From: Verrucomicrobiota bacterium
Lineage (GTDB): Bacteria; Verrucomicrobiota; Verrucomicrobiia; Limisphaerales; CANJSG01
DNA length: 47,810 nucleotides
Reading direction: 5' to 3'
NCBI GenBank assembly: GCA_947476875.1
Contig: CANJSG010000006.1
Location: forward strand, 1 to 47,810
Of the stretch, positions 8,456 to 18,233 are shown piece by piece. Each line of letters starts with the position of its first letter. Within the stretch, counting starts at the first letter, position 1. Both the position numbers and the translations under genes were made by a program. The notes under the pieces were generated by a model that saw nothing but the letters and a program-made list of their open reading frames with translations, had not been told where the DNA came from and made no database searches.

Positions 8456-8920
8456 CTACTTGCCCGTCTGGCCCTTGATGATGCGATAGATCGCCTCCGC
8501 ATCGGGCGCTTCTTCGAGAGATTGCCGGAACTCGCGGTTGTGAAGCAGCTTGGCGATGTTGGCCAAAGTTTGGAGATGCTTTTGAAACTGGCCCTGGGGG
8601 ACGAGGAACAGCATCACCAGATGGACGGGCTGGTTGTCCAACGCCTCGAAGTTGATGCCGGCTTTGGACCGGCCAAGGGCTCCGATCACCTCTGGAATCA
8701 GATCGGTTGATGCATGGGGAATACCGACGCCGAAACCGATGCCGGTGGACATGGAGGTTTCGCGCTTCTTGACGACCGCCGCGATGGCCTCGCGATGCTC
8801 CGCATTGACCGAGCCCGTGGAAACCAGGCGATCAATGAGTTCATCAATGGCCTGCCAGCGATCTGTCGATCGCATCTCCGGTATGATGTTCTCCGGCTTC
8901 AGCACGTCCGCCAAGGTCAT
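8456..8920 (-). CDS. PTS EIIA-type (fructose/nitrogen family) protein
   Basis: GFGVGIPHASTDLIPEVIGALGRSKAGINFEALDNQPVHLVMLFLVP is the EIIA(Fru/Ntr) active-site region. Confidence 0.85.
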   Translation of the reverse strand: MTLADVLKPENIIPEMRSTDRWQAIDELIDRLVSTGSVNAEHREAIAAVVKKRETSMSTGIGFGVGIPHASTDLIPEVIGALGRSKAGINFEALDNQPVHLVMLFLVPQGQFQKHLQTLANIAKLLHNREFRQSLEEAPDAEAIYRIIKGQTGK

Positions 8921-9045
8921 AGAAATTAGAACTCTGGGTATCGCCCCAAGGAACGGGCCGGTTCAAGCGAAGAAATCAAGACTCCGGCACAAATGCCGGA
9001 ACTCGATCACCCCTGCTTTGGAACCGCTCCGTCTGAGAGAGGAGA

Positions 9046-9130
9046 TGGTGCGCACGACAGGAATCGAACCTGTAAGCCTTGCGGCACTAGAACCTGAATC
9101 TAGCGCGTCTGCCAATTCCGCCACGTGCGC
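9046..9130 (-). tRNA. tRNA-Leu (anticodon CAG), CCA end encoded
   Basis: Minus-strand GCGCACG acceptor, TGGCGGAATTGGCAGACGCGCTAGATTCAGGTTCTAG, TTCGAATCC-like T-loop, CGTGCGC-A-CCA. Confidence 0.95.
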
Positions 9131-9225
9131 ACGCGGGAGGTTGAACGACTACGGACAACCGACTGGTTAAATAGGCGAACGGTCTCCCCGGGGGCAAGTG
9201 ATTTGTCTTTGCACCCGCAAAAGCA

Positions 9226-9256
9226 AACAGCGGCGATCACTTGGATCGCCGCTGTT
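9226..9256 (-). terminator. Hairpin terminator downstream of the sugar dehydrogenase
   Basis: AACAGCGGCGATC-ACTTG-GATCGCCGCTGTT 13-bp perfect stem followed by T-rich sequence on the minus strand. Confidence 0.75.
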
Positions 9257-9280
9257 GGTTCACTGATTTTTGCCTGCCGA

Positions 9281-10900
9281 TCAGTTGGCGGCAACGGCTC
9301 CACCCTTGGACCCGCTGTGCTCGATACGGACAATCTGGGTGTCCTTGTTGTTCCCCCAGGCGGTGCCGAATTCGATGAGGTAGAGGCATCCGTCGGCGCC
9401 GAGTTCCATGTCCATCGGCCGTTTGAACGTCATGTTCGGGCAGAAGCGTTTCATCTTCGGGGTGCCGTCGGCGTTGCGGGCGATGTTGTTGTTCTCGTCG
9501 AGATGCACGGCGACGATCCAGTTCCGGCTCCATTCGTAGATGAACAGGGTATGGTCATATTCCTTGGGCATCTTGGTCTTCGAGGAGTTCTTCTCGTCGT
9601 AGTAATACACGGGGCCGGCCATCGCCGTGCGGCCACCGCCGCCGTTGACCGCGGGAAAGCGGGTCGAAGTGCTGCTGGGATACCAGATGAAGGCGGGCTG
9701 GGCGGGCGGGAGTTGCTTGATGCCCGTGTTGTTCGGCGAATTGTTCACCGGCTTGGCAGGATCGAACATGATCGGTTCACCCGCGGTGTAGGGCGTCGGC
9801 GCCTTGAGGGTCGCGGGAACGGGTTGGCCGGCGACCTTCGCATCCTTAACGGCTTTGTCGTATTCGGCGCGCTCTTTCTGATATCGGGCGCGTCCAACGA
9901 AATCGACCTTCGCATAGGCCTTGTTGTCGCCGCGGGAATATGGCCAGCCGAAGAACCCGGACTGCTTCGCCTGCATGACCGCGTCGAAACCGGCCGGACC
10001 GCGTTTCGGGTCCGCTCCTCCAGCATCGGGACCGACGTCGCCCCAATACAGGATCCCGGTCTTCTGATCGACGGACAGGCGGAATCCGTTGCGGGTGCCC
10101 TTCACGTAGACTTCGGGGCGGGTGCCGGGCGTGCCGGGCGGAAAGAGGTTGCCCTTCGGAATGGTGTAGGTGCCGTCCGGTTCGGGATGGATCCGGCTGA
10201 TGCCGCCGCGGAGATCGTTCATGTTCGCCGAAGATTTTTGGGCGTCCCATGCGCTGCGTCCGGGGCGTTCGTCGTGCGGGGAATAGTTGTCGGAGTCGAA
10301 CGGGGTCGTGTTGTCGCCGATGGCGATGAAGAGATTGCCTTGCCCGTCGAAGCCGAGCGAGCCGCCGACATGGCAGCAGGCGTCGCGGTTGATCGGGACA
10401 TCGAGGAGTTTCTTTTCGGAGGCGCTGTCGAGCGTGTCTCCCGCCAATGTGAAGCGCGAAACCCGGATGACTCCCCGCTTCTCCCCGTTAGCATCCTTCG
10501 CTGTTTCAGGGAGCGAATGGTTCAGGTAGATCCAGCCGTTCTTGTCGAAATTCGGATCGAGGGTGATCCCCAACATTCCATCCTCGTTCCCAGAAAACAC
10601 CGGAATGTTCCCGACCACGACGACGCTCTTCGAGTCGGGCTTCCACATCTTGATGATGCCGTTGCGCTCGGCGTAGAAGACACGGCCGTCCTTCGCCACC
10701 GCCATTTCCATCGGATCCTTGAGCGTGTCCTGGAACGATCCGTTCACCATCTGGTCGGAATCGAGAACCACCTTCGTGAATGCACCGTCCACCTGTTGTC
10801 CGGTGGGGATCGGCGAGGAATCAACCGGCTTCGGATCGGCGGCGTGGACGACGGTTGCGGCCAACAGGCCGGCGAGGAGGTTGAGCGCGTGGGGCTTCAT
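9281..10900 (-). CDS. Secreted PQQ-dependent sugar dehydrogenase-like (glucose/sorbosone dehydrogenase family)
   Basis: Signal peptide; beta-propeller motifs DPMEMAVAKDGRVFYAERNG, GLTLDPNF-like MLGITLDPNFDKNGWIYL, SLGFDGQGNLFIAIGDNT. Confidence 0.85.
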   Translation of the reverse strand: MKPHALNLLAGLLAATVVHAADPKPVDSSPIPTGQQVDGAFTKVVLDSDQMVNGSFQDTLKDPMEMAVAKDGRVFYAERNGIIKMWKPDSKSVVVVGNIPVFSGNEDGMLGITLDPNFDKNGWIYLNHSLPETAKDANGEKRGVIRVSRFTLAGDTLDSASEKKLLDVPINRDACCHVGGSLGFDGQGNLFIAIGDNTTPFDSDNYSPHDERPGRSAWDAQKSSANMNDLRGGISRIHPEPDGTYTIPKGNLFPPGTPGTRPEVYVKGTRNGFRLSVDQKTGILYWGDVGPDAGGADPKRGPAGFDAVMQAKQSGFFGWPYSRGDNKAYAKVDFVGRARYQKERAEYDKAVKDAKVAGQPVPATLKAPTPYTAGEPIMFDPAKPVNNSPNNTGIKQLPPAQPAFIWYPSSTSTRFPAVNGGGGRTAMAGPVYYYDEKNSSKTKMPKEYDHTLFIYEWSRNWIVAVHLDENNNIARNADGTPKMKRFCPNMTFKRPMDMELGADGCLYLIEFGTAWGNNKDTQIVRIEHSGSKGGAVAAN

Positions 10901-11017
10901 GTTTGTTGTTCTGACGGATGTTCCACCCAGTAATTCAGATCACGTGGTGCCCGGCAAGCCATCAGGCTGCGGAGAATGTTCTTGGTCGAAACGAGGTGGC
11001 CCGTTGAACTGCCCGGG

Positions 11018-11590
11018 ATGCGTTTGGGCGTTTATGGCGGATCCTTTGATCCGGTGCATCTCGGCCATCTGCTCGTGGCGCAGGCGGCGCGGGAGGAACT
11101 GGACCTTGATGGTGTCGTCTTCATTCCCGCGGCCAAATCACCCTTCAAGCCTGGCACCCAGCCAACCTCGGGCGCGATCCGCGCCCAAATGCTGCGGCTC
11201 GCCCTTCAGGGGTGGGAATGGACCACCGTCGACGACCGCGAACTCCGACGCGGCGGAATCTCCTACACCGTGGACACTCTGCGCGAGATCGCCGCCGAGC
11301 ACCCCGGGGTGGAGTTGTTCTACCTGATCGGCGCTGACCACGCGCCGGTCCTCCCAAAATGGCGCGAGGCGGATGCGCTCGCGGGCCTCGCCCAGTTCGT
11401 CGTCATTCCGAGGCCGGGCGATCCCGATCCGGTTCTTCCGGCACCGTTTCAGGGAAAGGTGTTGAGAGGGTTTCCGCTCGGCGTTTCTTCGTCGCGGATC
11501 CGGGACCGCGTGAAGGCCGGCCAGTCGATCCGCCACCTGGTTCCGTCGGGCGTCGCCGAGGCTGTCTCGGCGAATCGGCTTTATCTTTAG
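11018..11590 (+). CDS. nadD: Nicotinate-nucleotide adenylyltransferase
   Basis: MRLGVYGGSFDPVHLGHLLVAQAA and SSSRIRDRVKAGQSIRHLVP; start chosen at MRLGVYGG. Confidence 0.92.
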   Translation: MRLGVYGGSFDPVHLGHLLVAQAAREELDLDGVVFIPAAKSPFKPGTQPTSGAIRAQMLRLALQGWEWTTVDDRELRRGGISYTVDTLREIAAEHPGVELFYLIGADHAPVLPKWREADALAGLAQFVVIPRPGDPDPVLPAPFQGKVLRGFPLGVSSSRIRDRVKAGQSIRHLVPSGVAEAVSANRLYL

Positions 11591-11614
11591 GTCCCGGCCC
11601 ATAGTTTCCCCGAA

Positions 11615-12085
11615 ATGGATTCGCTCAAGCTGGCCCTGCTTTGCCACGAACTCGCCGACAACAAGAAGGCGGAGAAGATAGTCATCCTCGACGTGCGGAA
11701 GATTTCTTCGATCACCGATTTCTTCGTGCTCGTCTCCGGTTCCAGTGAACCGCATATCCGCGCCATCATCACCGAGATCCGTGGATCGCTGGCCGATGAC
11801 CATGGAGTTCGGCCAGCGTCTGTGGATGGGGAACACCCCACTGCGTGGCAGGTCCTCGACTACTTCGACGTCATCATCCACGTCATGAAGCCCGACGTCC
11901 GCGAGCGCTACGACATCGAAGGCCTTTGGGGCGATGCACGACGTATCGATCCGAAGAATCCTCCTGCTGAAGAAAAGGAGACCCGGAAGCCTGCCGCGAA
12001 GAAGGCCACTGCTAAAAAGGCCGCAGCCAAGAAGAAATCAGCCCCCAAGAAAAAAACGAAAGCCGGCGGCGAACCCAAAGGCTGA
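11615..12085 (+). CDS. rsfS: Ribosome silencing factor with Lys/Ala-rich C-terminal tail
   Basis: KKAEKIVILDVRKISSITDFFVLVSGSSEPHIRAI; adjacent to nadD as is common. Confidence 0.92.
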   Translation: MDSLKLALLCHELADNKKAEKIVILDVRKISSITDFFVLVSGSSEPHIRAIITEIRGSLADDHGVRPASVDGEHPTAWQVLDYFDVIIHVMKPDVRERYDIEGLWGDARRIDPKNPPAEEKETRKPAAKKATAKKAAAKKKSAPKKKTKAGGEPKG

Positions 12086-12114
12086 ACCGCCGGCCAAATC
12101 TCATTGCGGCCGCC

Positions 12115-12567
12115 TCAGGCGGGATTCTGGTCGGGCCCTGGCGCCTGGTTGGCGTTGTCGTCGAAAGGCGGCTGCGCTTCGTCTACCGGATAGTCCGGAT
12201 AGGCGGGATCCAAACCGGGGATGTTCGGAGGGGTTTCGTCGGACAGTTTGACCATCTCGTCGACGATCCGCTTGAAGTCCTGCAGACCGGTTGACGGAAT
12301 GATGATGTTGTCCCGGCGGCCATTCAGGTCCTCGGTGATACGGAGGAAGCGGCCACGGGGGTTTTCCTTGAGCGTCAGGATGAAGGTCTTGCGCTCGATC
12401 TGGATCTTTTCCGTGCGCAGGGTGTCTTCATTGACCTGGGGTTTGGGTTGTCCATAGCCGGATCCTTGGCCGCCATAGTTTCCCTGGCCGCCATGTCCAT
12501 GGCCCTGGCCCGAAGAACGACGTTGGGGCCGGTAGCCATACGGCGAAGGTCTCTCGTTCGATATCAT
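12115..12567 (-). CDS. PUR-domain (DUF3276-like) nucleic-acid-binding protein with Gly-rich N-terminus
   Basis: RTEKIQIERKTFILTLKENPRGRFLRITEDLNGRRDNIIIPSTGLQDFKRIVDEM; start at MISNERPSPYG. Confidence 0.75.
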   Translation of the reverse strand: MISNERPSPYGYRPQRRSSGQGHGHGGQGNYGGQGSGYGQPKPQVNEDTLRTEKIQIERKTFILTLKENPRGRFLRITEDLNGRRDNIIIPSTGLQDFKRIVDEMVKLSDETPPNIPGLDPAYPDYPVDEAQPPFDDNANQAPGPDQNPA

Positions 12568-12745
12568 ACTGTCCGTTTCATCGGCGTGAACGCCACGCCA
12601 CTTAATTCTCTGCGGGAATGTGTCTGTTTTCGGGTCGAGGTCCATCCGTTGCCGCCGACCACGTCTGCCCAAATCTATGCAGACTTCGCAAAAAAGAATC
12701 AACTTCTGGTTTCCTCGGTCCTGCCGGCCCCGGCTCAGGGCGTCG

Positions 12746-13270
12746 TCAGCCGTTGAATCGGGGTATCCCGGCCATCCGCTTGGCGCTGCTTGGGAAGGCC
12801 GTTCTCCACAGGTAGAACGAGATTCCCGCGAGGCACACCAGATTCGCAACCTGGGACACGCCATGCCAGAGACCGAACGACCTTGAGGCCTCGATCAGCT
12901 CGGGACTGTTGGGGCGGCTCTGGTATTTTTTCAGATGCAGGTCCTTCAGCACCGGCTGAAGCGCGAACCCTCCAATCAGCCCAAGCCCCAGGACCAATAA
13001 TAAAACCCAAGTCAGCGTCTTCTCCATCGGCCGCCCTGCGTAGAAGTGTTCCAAGGCCGACGCGATCAGGGCAACCGTGGCGCAGGCGTGATGGATCCAG
13101 AAGAGCTTCGCGATGATCGCCTGCGTGGCGAATCCCGCCCAGAACGGCCCCAGATTGGTTTTCATCGGCCCCGCCAACAGCGTCGGCGCGACGATGAATG
13201 CGAAGAAGAGCGATGATCCCAACCAGATCGCCGCGTTGAAAATACCAATGGCCCGCAGGAGCGAGAGCAT
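12746..13270 (-). CDS. DUF4149/TMEM205-like integral membrane protein
   Basis: Four hydrophobic segments; WLGSSLFFAFIVAPTLL pattern. Confidence 0.6.
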   Translation of the reverse strand: MLSLLRAIGIFNAAIWLGSSLFFAFIVAPTLLAGPMKTNLGPFWAGFATQAIIAKLFWIHHACATVALIASALEHFYAGRPMEKTLTWVLLLVLGLGLIGGFALQPVLKDLHLKKYQSRPNSPELIEASRSFGLWHGVSQVANLVCLAGISFYLWRTAFPSSAKRMAGIPRFNG

Positions 13271-13384
13271 GGGGAACCGTAGGCTTCTGGAGGCCGGAAG
13301 GCCAAGCCTCGTTCAGAAACTCCTGAAGCATCCTCTGGCATCTGGCGAGGCCATGGGTTACTCCTCGCCGGGAATTTTTCTGTC

Positions 13385-13981
13385 ATGCCTGCCCAATTAC
13401 TCAAATCGCTGGCCCTGTTCGGTCGCGAAGTGGTGCAGAACCCGGGTCCTATGGGAGCCGCGTTTCCCAGTTCGCCCGCCTTGGCCCGCAAGATGGCAAG
13501 CCTTGCCCATGACGTGGATGGCTTCTCCGGATACGTCGTCGAGCTCGGCGCGGGAACGGGGGCGATCACCGCTGCGATCCTTGAGGCGAAGGTCCCCGAG
13601 GAACGTCTCATCGCCCTGGAACGTTCTCCAACCCTGGCCAAGGCCCTGCAGGATCGTTTTCCAAAACTGCGCGTTCTCACCGGCGATGCCTGTGACCTGA
13701 ATCGCCTCCTCCGCCTGCACTTCGGCGGCACGATCCCGAAGATTTCGGCTGTCCTGTCCAGCCTTCCGCTCCGTTCAATTCCTTGCCGGAAAGTTGCCCG
13801 CCTCATCTTGGAAGTCCGACGGCTGCTGGCCGATGGCGGGGTGCTCGTCCAATACACCTACGCGGTCCATCGGCGGACCCGGTTCCCCGAATGCTTCGAA
13901 CGCACCGGAGCGTCCGTTGTGTGGATGAACATCCCACCGGCGCGGGTGGAACGGTTCACGGTGAGGCCGGCACGAGCCTGA
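13385..13981 (+). CDS. SAM-dependent methyltransferase, phospholipid N-methyltransferase-like
   Basis: VVELGAGTGAITAAIL motif I; GPMGAAFPSSPALARKMA N-terminus typical of PmtA-like enzymes. Confidence 0.75.
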   Translation: MPAQLLKSLALFGREVVQNPGPMGAAFPSSPALARKMASLAHDVDGFSGYVVELGAGTGAITAAILEAKVPEERLIALERSPTLAKALQDRFPKLRVLTGDACDLNRLLRLHFGGTIPKISAVLSSLPLRSIPCRKVARLILEVRRLLADGGVLVQYTYAVHRRTRFPECFERTGASVVWMNIPPARVERFTVRPARA

Positions 13982-14094
13982 AGTCGAACCGGTCGGCTCT
14001 GCCCGACCCCGTGGTCGGGTGGCCAATCAGGCACGCCCGCGACTCCTGAAGCCCGGCGCTTGTTCGAGGCCCTCGCTGTGCCTAGCCTCGCCGA

Positions 14095-15594
14095 ATGCGA
14101 TCGATCGAGGCGTTGACCTTCGACAACACCTACTCCCGGCTGCCGGACACGTTCCACCAACGCGTCCAGCCCAAGCCGTTCGAGAATCCTTGGCTCGTCC
14201 ACTTCAACGAAGCCGCCGGCAACCTCCTTGATCTCGACCCTGCCGAAGCGCGGCGGCCCGACTTCCTCGATTTCATCACCGGCCGGAAGGCGATCCCGGG
14301 AAGCGATCCGCTGGCGATGCTCTACGCCGGACACCAGTTCGGTAGCTACGTGCCGCAGCTCGGCGACGGTCGCGCGATTCTGTTGGGGGAAGTGCGTTCG
14401 CCGTTGAAGGGCCTCTACAACGGCCATCTCAACCTCGTGACCGACAAGTGGGACCTCCATCTCAAGGGCGCGGGCAAAACCGCCTTCTCCCGCTTCGGCG
14501 ACGGCCGAGCCGTGCTCCGCTCGTCGGTCCGCGAATACCTTTGCAGCGAAGCCATGCACGGCCTGGGCATTCCCACGACGCGCGCGCTTTGCCTCATCGG
14601 CAGCGATGAACCGGTCTTCCGCGAAACGCCCGAGCCCGGCGCGATGATCCTCCGCATGGCGCCGTGCCATGTGCGGTTTGGGAGCTTCGAGGTCTTCTAC
14701 TACCGCGACCAGGTCGACCATCTCCGTTCGCTCGCCGACTACGTCATCGCGCAGCATTATCCCGAGTTCGCCGGCGTCGCGCCGAAGGACAAATACTACC
14801 GGTGGTTCAAGGAAGTCGTCCGCCGCACCGGCCAGCTCATGGCGGAATGGCAGGCCGTCGGCTTCTGCCACGGCGTGATGAACACCGACAACTTCTCCAT
14901 CCTCGGGATCACGATGGACTACGGACCGTTCGGGTTCCTCGACGACTTCGATCCCGGCCACATCTGCAACCACACCGACCAGTCCGGCTTCTACGCCTAC
15001 GACCAGCAGCCGCGCATCGGCCACTTCAACCTCCAGGCTCTCGGCCAAGCGCTCTCGCCGTTGATGACGCCCGACCAGGTGACCGGCGCCCTCGGCGATT
15101 ACGAACCCGCGCTGGCCACGCACTTCCTTGATCTGCTGGGCGCCAAGCACGGCTTCCGCATCCAGAGCCCGACGGACGAGGAGATCTTCCGCGACACGTT
15201 TGAAGTCCTGCGTGGAACCGACATGACCAACTTCTTCCGCGGGCTCAATTCCTTCTCCACCGCGCCTGGAGCCGACAACGCCCCTCTCCGCGACCTCGTG
15301 GTGAACCTTCCCGCCTACGACGCCTGGGCCAAACGCTACGCCGCGCGTCTGACGGGCGAAGGCAGCAAAGACACCGAACGCAAAGCCCGCATGGACCGGG
15401 TGAACCCGAAGTTCGTCCTCCGAAACCATCTCGCCCAACGCGCCATCGACGCCGCGCACCAGCGCGACACGTCGGAAATCGAGACCCTAATGCGGATCCT
15501 GCGAAACCCTTTCGCGGAACATCCCGGCCTCGAACGCTACGCCGAACCGCCGCCTGCGGAGTTGAAGAAGATCGTGGTGAGCTGTTCGTCGTAG
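14095..15594 (+). CDS. selO: Protein adenylyltransferase SelO (YdiU/UPF0061 family)
   Basis: YAGHQFGSYVPQLGDGRAILLGE, HLKGAGKTAFSRFGDGRAVLRSSVREYL; ends VVSCSS. Confidence 0.93.
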   Translation: MRSIEALTFDNTYSRLPDTFHQRVQPKPFENPWLVHFNEAAGNLLDLDPAEARRPDFLDFITGRKAIPGSDPLAMLYAGHQFGSYVPQLGDGRAILLGEVRSPLKGLYNGHLNLVTDKWDLHLKGAGKTAFSRFGDGRAVLRSSVREYLCSEAMHGLGIPTTRALCLIGSDEPVFRETPEPGAMILRMAPCHVRFGSFEVFYYRDQVDHLRSLADYVIAQHYPEFAGVAPKDKYYRWFKEVVRRTGQLMAEWQAVGFCHGVMNTDNFSILGITMDYGPFGFLDDFDPGHICNHTDQSGFYAYDQQPRIGHFNLQALGQALSPLMTPDQVTGALGDYEPALATHFLDLLGAKHGFRIQSPTDEEIFRDTFEVLRGTDMTNFFRGLNSFSTAPGADNAPLRDLVVNLPAYDAWAKRYAARLTGEGSKDTERKARMDRVNPKFVLRNHLAQRAIDAAHQRDTSEIETLMRILRNPFAEHPGLERYAEPPPAELKKIVVSCSS

Positions 15595-15618
15595 CGTGGT
15601 CCAAACTTGTGAGCGCGC

Positions 15619-16089
15619 ATGAAGCTGTGGAATCCAAAGCTCCCATTCGGTTGGAGGACCTTGTTCGTCCTCGGGGCTGCTGGTTTGGTGACCTTGATCT
15701 TGATCGATTATTCAAACGCGCATCCCTCTCAAGCGCGGCTATTGGAAATGAATTTGAGGATCACCAACTCGACCGAGTTCAGAACAGTCATCACCAAGAA
15801 CGACTCGATCGTCGGGGAGAGGCGCCATCGCATTTATCTGGAAGGGGAATCGAATCGGATTGGGAGCCTGTTTGTCGGCCAAGGATTTGAGGAAACGGTT
15901 CTAATGCGCGACAGCGCCAGTAGCTGGCGACAGGAGCTATCGTCCGACGGTAGGTTTCCCGAGTTGCCAACCACCAACGGGACTGTCCGTTTTCTTGAAA
16001 GGTGGGGTTGGTTTAGCCTAGGTCAGTGGGACGTCATCGCCGTCGGACCGGGCGGAACACAGCTCTGGTATCGGTCGTTCAGATACTGA
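15619..16089 (+). CDS. Hypothetical protein with N-terminal TM segment
   Basis: ORF with hydrophobic TLFVLGAAGLVTLILI; no recognised family. Confidence 0.5.
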   Translation: MKLWNPKLPFGWRTLFVLGAAGLVTLILIDYSNAHPSQARLLEMNLRITNSTEFRTVITKNDSIVGERRHRIYLEGESNRIGSLFVGQGFEETVLMRDSASSWRQELSSDGRFPELPTTNGTVRFLERWGWFSLGQWDVIAVGPGGTQLWYRSFRY

Positions 16090-16168
16090 GACGAACCCTA
16101 ACGGCCGGAGCCTTCGCCCTGCCTGACTTCGCGTTTCTTCGCGCCCTTCGCGGACAAACCGTCCTCGT

Positions 16169-17122
16169 CTATCGCTTCGGCGCTCCCAGCGGATACAGGC
16201 CGGGGCAGCACTTGAACATCTCGTGGAAGGCCTGGCTAAAGTGGCTGATGCTGGAGTAGCCCACTTCCATGGCCGCCTCGGTCACGTTGTGGCGACCGGC
16301 CTTGAGTAGTTCGGCGGCGCGTTCGAGGCGGAGCTTCCGCTGATACTGGGAGATGGTCATGCCGGCTTCCTTGGTGAAGGTGCGGCTGAGGTAGAACGGG
16401 CTGCAGCCGACGCGTTTTGCGATCTCTTCCAGCGGCGGCGGCTCGGCGAGGTTTTCCTTGAGCAAGGCGATGACGCGCGAGACGCGGTCCTGCGCGAGAC
16501 GCTGCTGGCGATGGCAGAAAAACTCCTGCTCGTTCGTCGTCTGGAAGAAGAGGAGCGAGGCGACTTCGAGAGCCTTGCTGTGGAACCACAGCTTCTGCGC
16601 GACGGCCGAGACGGGCGGATGCCGCAGGCTTTGCACGAGCTGCTGGAGGTCGCCGCCGATGCGTTCAATGGTCGACAATCCAGAAACCTTTTCGCCGTCC
16701 ATGGCCGAGCGCACGACGGGGTGCAAAGCCTTTCGATGATCGGCGAGATGGGTGCGGAGGAAGGCCGGATGAAACTCGATGGTGATGAAACGATGCGGCT
16801 GTCCGGCGCGCCGCCAAGCGGTCAAACCGGGCTCGCCATGGCGGTAGAAGCCCGAGGTGTCGTCGGCAAACTCCGCCGTCTGTTCGCTGCACCGGACGTC
16901 GCCGACGCCGGCCAGGTTGATGCAGACCTCGACGCTGTCCGGATGGAAGCTGCGTTTCCAATCGAGGTCCGCGTCGCACGAGAAGTCGTGCCACTCGAAG
17001 CTGACGCCAAGGTCCTTGAAGCTGCCGTGAAGCTGTTTCCAGCCCGCACCGACAGCACGCCACGCCTCGGCCTCCCGGAAGGAAGCGGCTGCGGCGGACT
17101 TGGCTGAAACGGATGCACCCAT
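16169..17122 (-). CDS. AraC-family transcriptional regulator
   Basis: C-terminal double HTH: LEEIAKRVGCSPFYLSRTFTKEAGMTISQYQRKLRLERAAELL...VGYSSISHFSQAF. Confidence 0.9.
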   Translation of the reverse strand: MGASVSAKSAAAASFREAEAWRAVGAGWKQLHGSFKDLGVSFEWHDFSCDADLDWKRSFHPDSVEVCINLAGVGDVRCSEQTAEFADDTSGFYRHGEPGLTAWRRAGQPHRFITIEFHPAFLRTHLADHRKALHPVVRSAMDGEKVSGLSTIERIGGDLQQLVQSLRHPPVSAVAQKLWFHSKALEVASLLFFQTTNEQEFFCHRQQRLAQDRVSRVIALLKENLAEPPPLEEIAKRVGCSPFYLSRTFTKEAGMTISQYQRKLRLERAAELLKAGRHNVTEAAMEVGYSSISHFSQAFHEMFKCCPGLYPLGAPKR

Positions 17123-17192
17123 GCGTGTTTGCCAGCGTAGTGGAACTCAGACCCTGCCCACTGGCAAGGGACCGAAGGCGCCCGTCGCGCTC

Positions 17193-18140
17193 TCAGCCCG
17201 CTTTGCCCATCGCTTCGATGGCCTGACGGTAATCTTCCGGCAACGGCGCCTTCGCCGTAACGAGCTCGCCGGATTTCGGATGCGTGAAGGTGATCTGCCA
17301 TGCGTGCAGCATCTGGCGGCCGAAGGTCAGGCCGGTGGCTTCTTCGACGCGTTTGTTCGCCTTGGGTCCGTAGGTGGCGTCCCCCAAAACGGCGTGGCCG
17401 ATGTGCTGGAAGTGGACGCGGATCTGGTGCGTGCGGCCGGTGTGCAAGGTCGCTTCCACATCGGTGGCATGGGCGAACCGTTTGAGCACCTTGAACCCGG
17501 TCCATGACTCCCGGCCTTCGCCTGCGGAGACGGCCATGCGTTTGCGGTGGGTCGGATGCCGCGCGATGGGTGCCTGGATGTCGCCCTTGTTGTTCACGAG
17601 CACGCCGGCAACGAGGCCGCGGTAGAGCTTCACCATGGTCCGCTCGGCGAACTGTTTCGTCAGCGCGAAGTGGGTCTCGTCGTTCTTGGCCACGAGCAGA
17701 CAGCCGCTGGTGTCCTTGTCGAGGCGATGGACGATGCCCGGCCGCGCCACGCCGCCGATGCCGCTGAGCTGTCCGTCGCAATGGTGCAGCAGCGCGTTGA
17801 CGAGCGTGTGTTCGTCATGGCCGACGGACGGATGGACGACGATGCCGGGAGGTTTGTTGAGGACGAGCAGGTCGTCGTCCTCGAGAAGGATTTCCAACGG
17901 GATGTCCTCGGCGAGGGCCTCGGCCGCCTTGGGTTCGGGAAAGAAGATGCTGACTTCTTCGCCGCAAGACGGCCGGTGCTTCGGTTTGACGACGCGGCCA
18001 TTGACCTTGACGTGCCCGTTGTTGATCAACCGCTGCATGATGCCGCGCGAGACGGCTGGGAAATGCTCGCGCAAATAGGTGTCCAACCGCAGGTCGGGGC
18101 GGCTGCGTTCGACGGTAAAGACTTCGGTGCGTTCGGCCAT
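17193..18140 (-). CDS. RluA/RluD-family 23S rRNA pseudouridine synthase
   Basis: S4 domain followed by GIVHRLDKDTSGCLLVAKND; start at MAERTEVFTV. Confidence 0.92.
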   Translation of the reverse strand: MAERTEVFTVERSRPDLRLDTYLREHFPAVSRGIMQRLINNGHVKVNGRVVKPKHRPSCGEEVSIFFPEPKAAEALAEDIPLEILLEDDDLLVLNKPPGIVVHPSVGHDEHTLVNALLHHCDGQLSGIGGVARPGIVHRLDKDTSGCLLVAKNDETHFALTKQFAERTMVKLYRGLVAGVLVNNKGDIQAPIARHPTHRKRMAVSAGEGRESWTGFKVLKRFAHATDVEATLHTGRTHQIRVHFQHIGHAVLGDATYGPKANKRVEEATGLTFGRQMLHAWQITFTHPKSGELVTAKAPLPEDYRQAIEAMGKAG

Positions 18141-18233
18141 GAGCGCGGAGAATAGGCCACGCGCCGTTCGCCGGCCACATTCATTCGTGCCGGTGGCCCT
18201 GAGCCGCGACCGGATTGACCCCCTCAAGCCCGC

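Noticed and set aside
9125-10933. 602-aa plus-strand ORF
   Set aside because: Antisense to the sugar dehydrogenase and overlaps tRNA-Leu; no recognisable domain.
12062-12094. GCCGGCGG...CCGCCGGC inverted repeat around the rsfS stop
   Set aside because: Large 17-nt loop and no T-tract; could arise from codon bias.
14002-14019. CCCGACC-CCGT-GGTCGGG hairpin as a terminator
   Set aside because: No U-tract on either strand; short stem in GC-rich DNA, so not called.
13858-15459. 533-aa minus-strand ORF
   Set aside because: Antisense to selO, which has strong family motifs.
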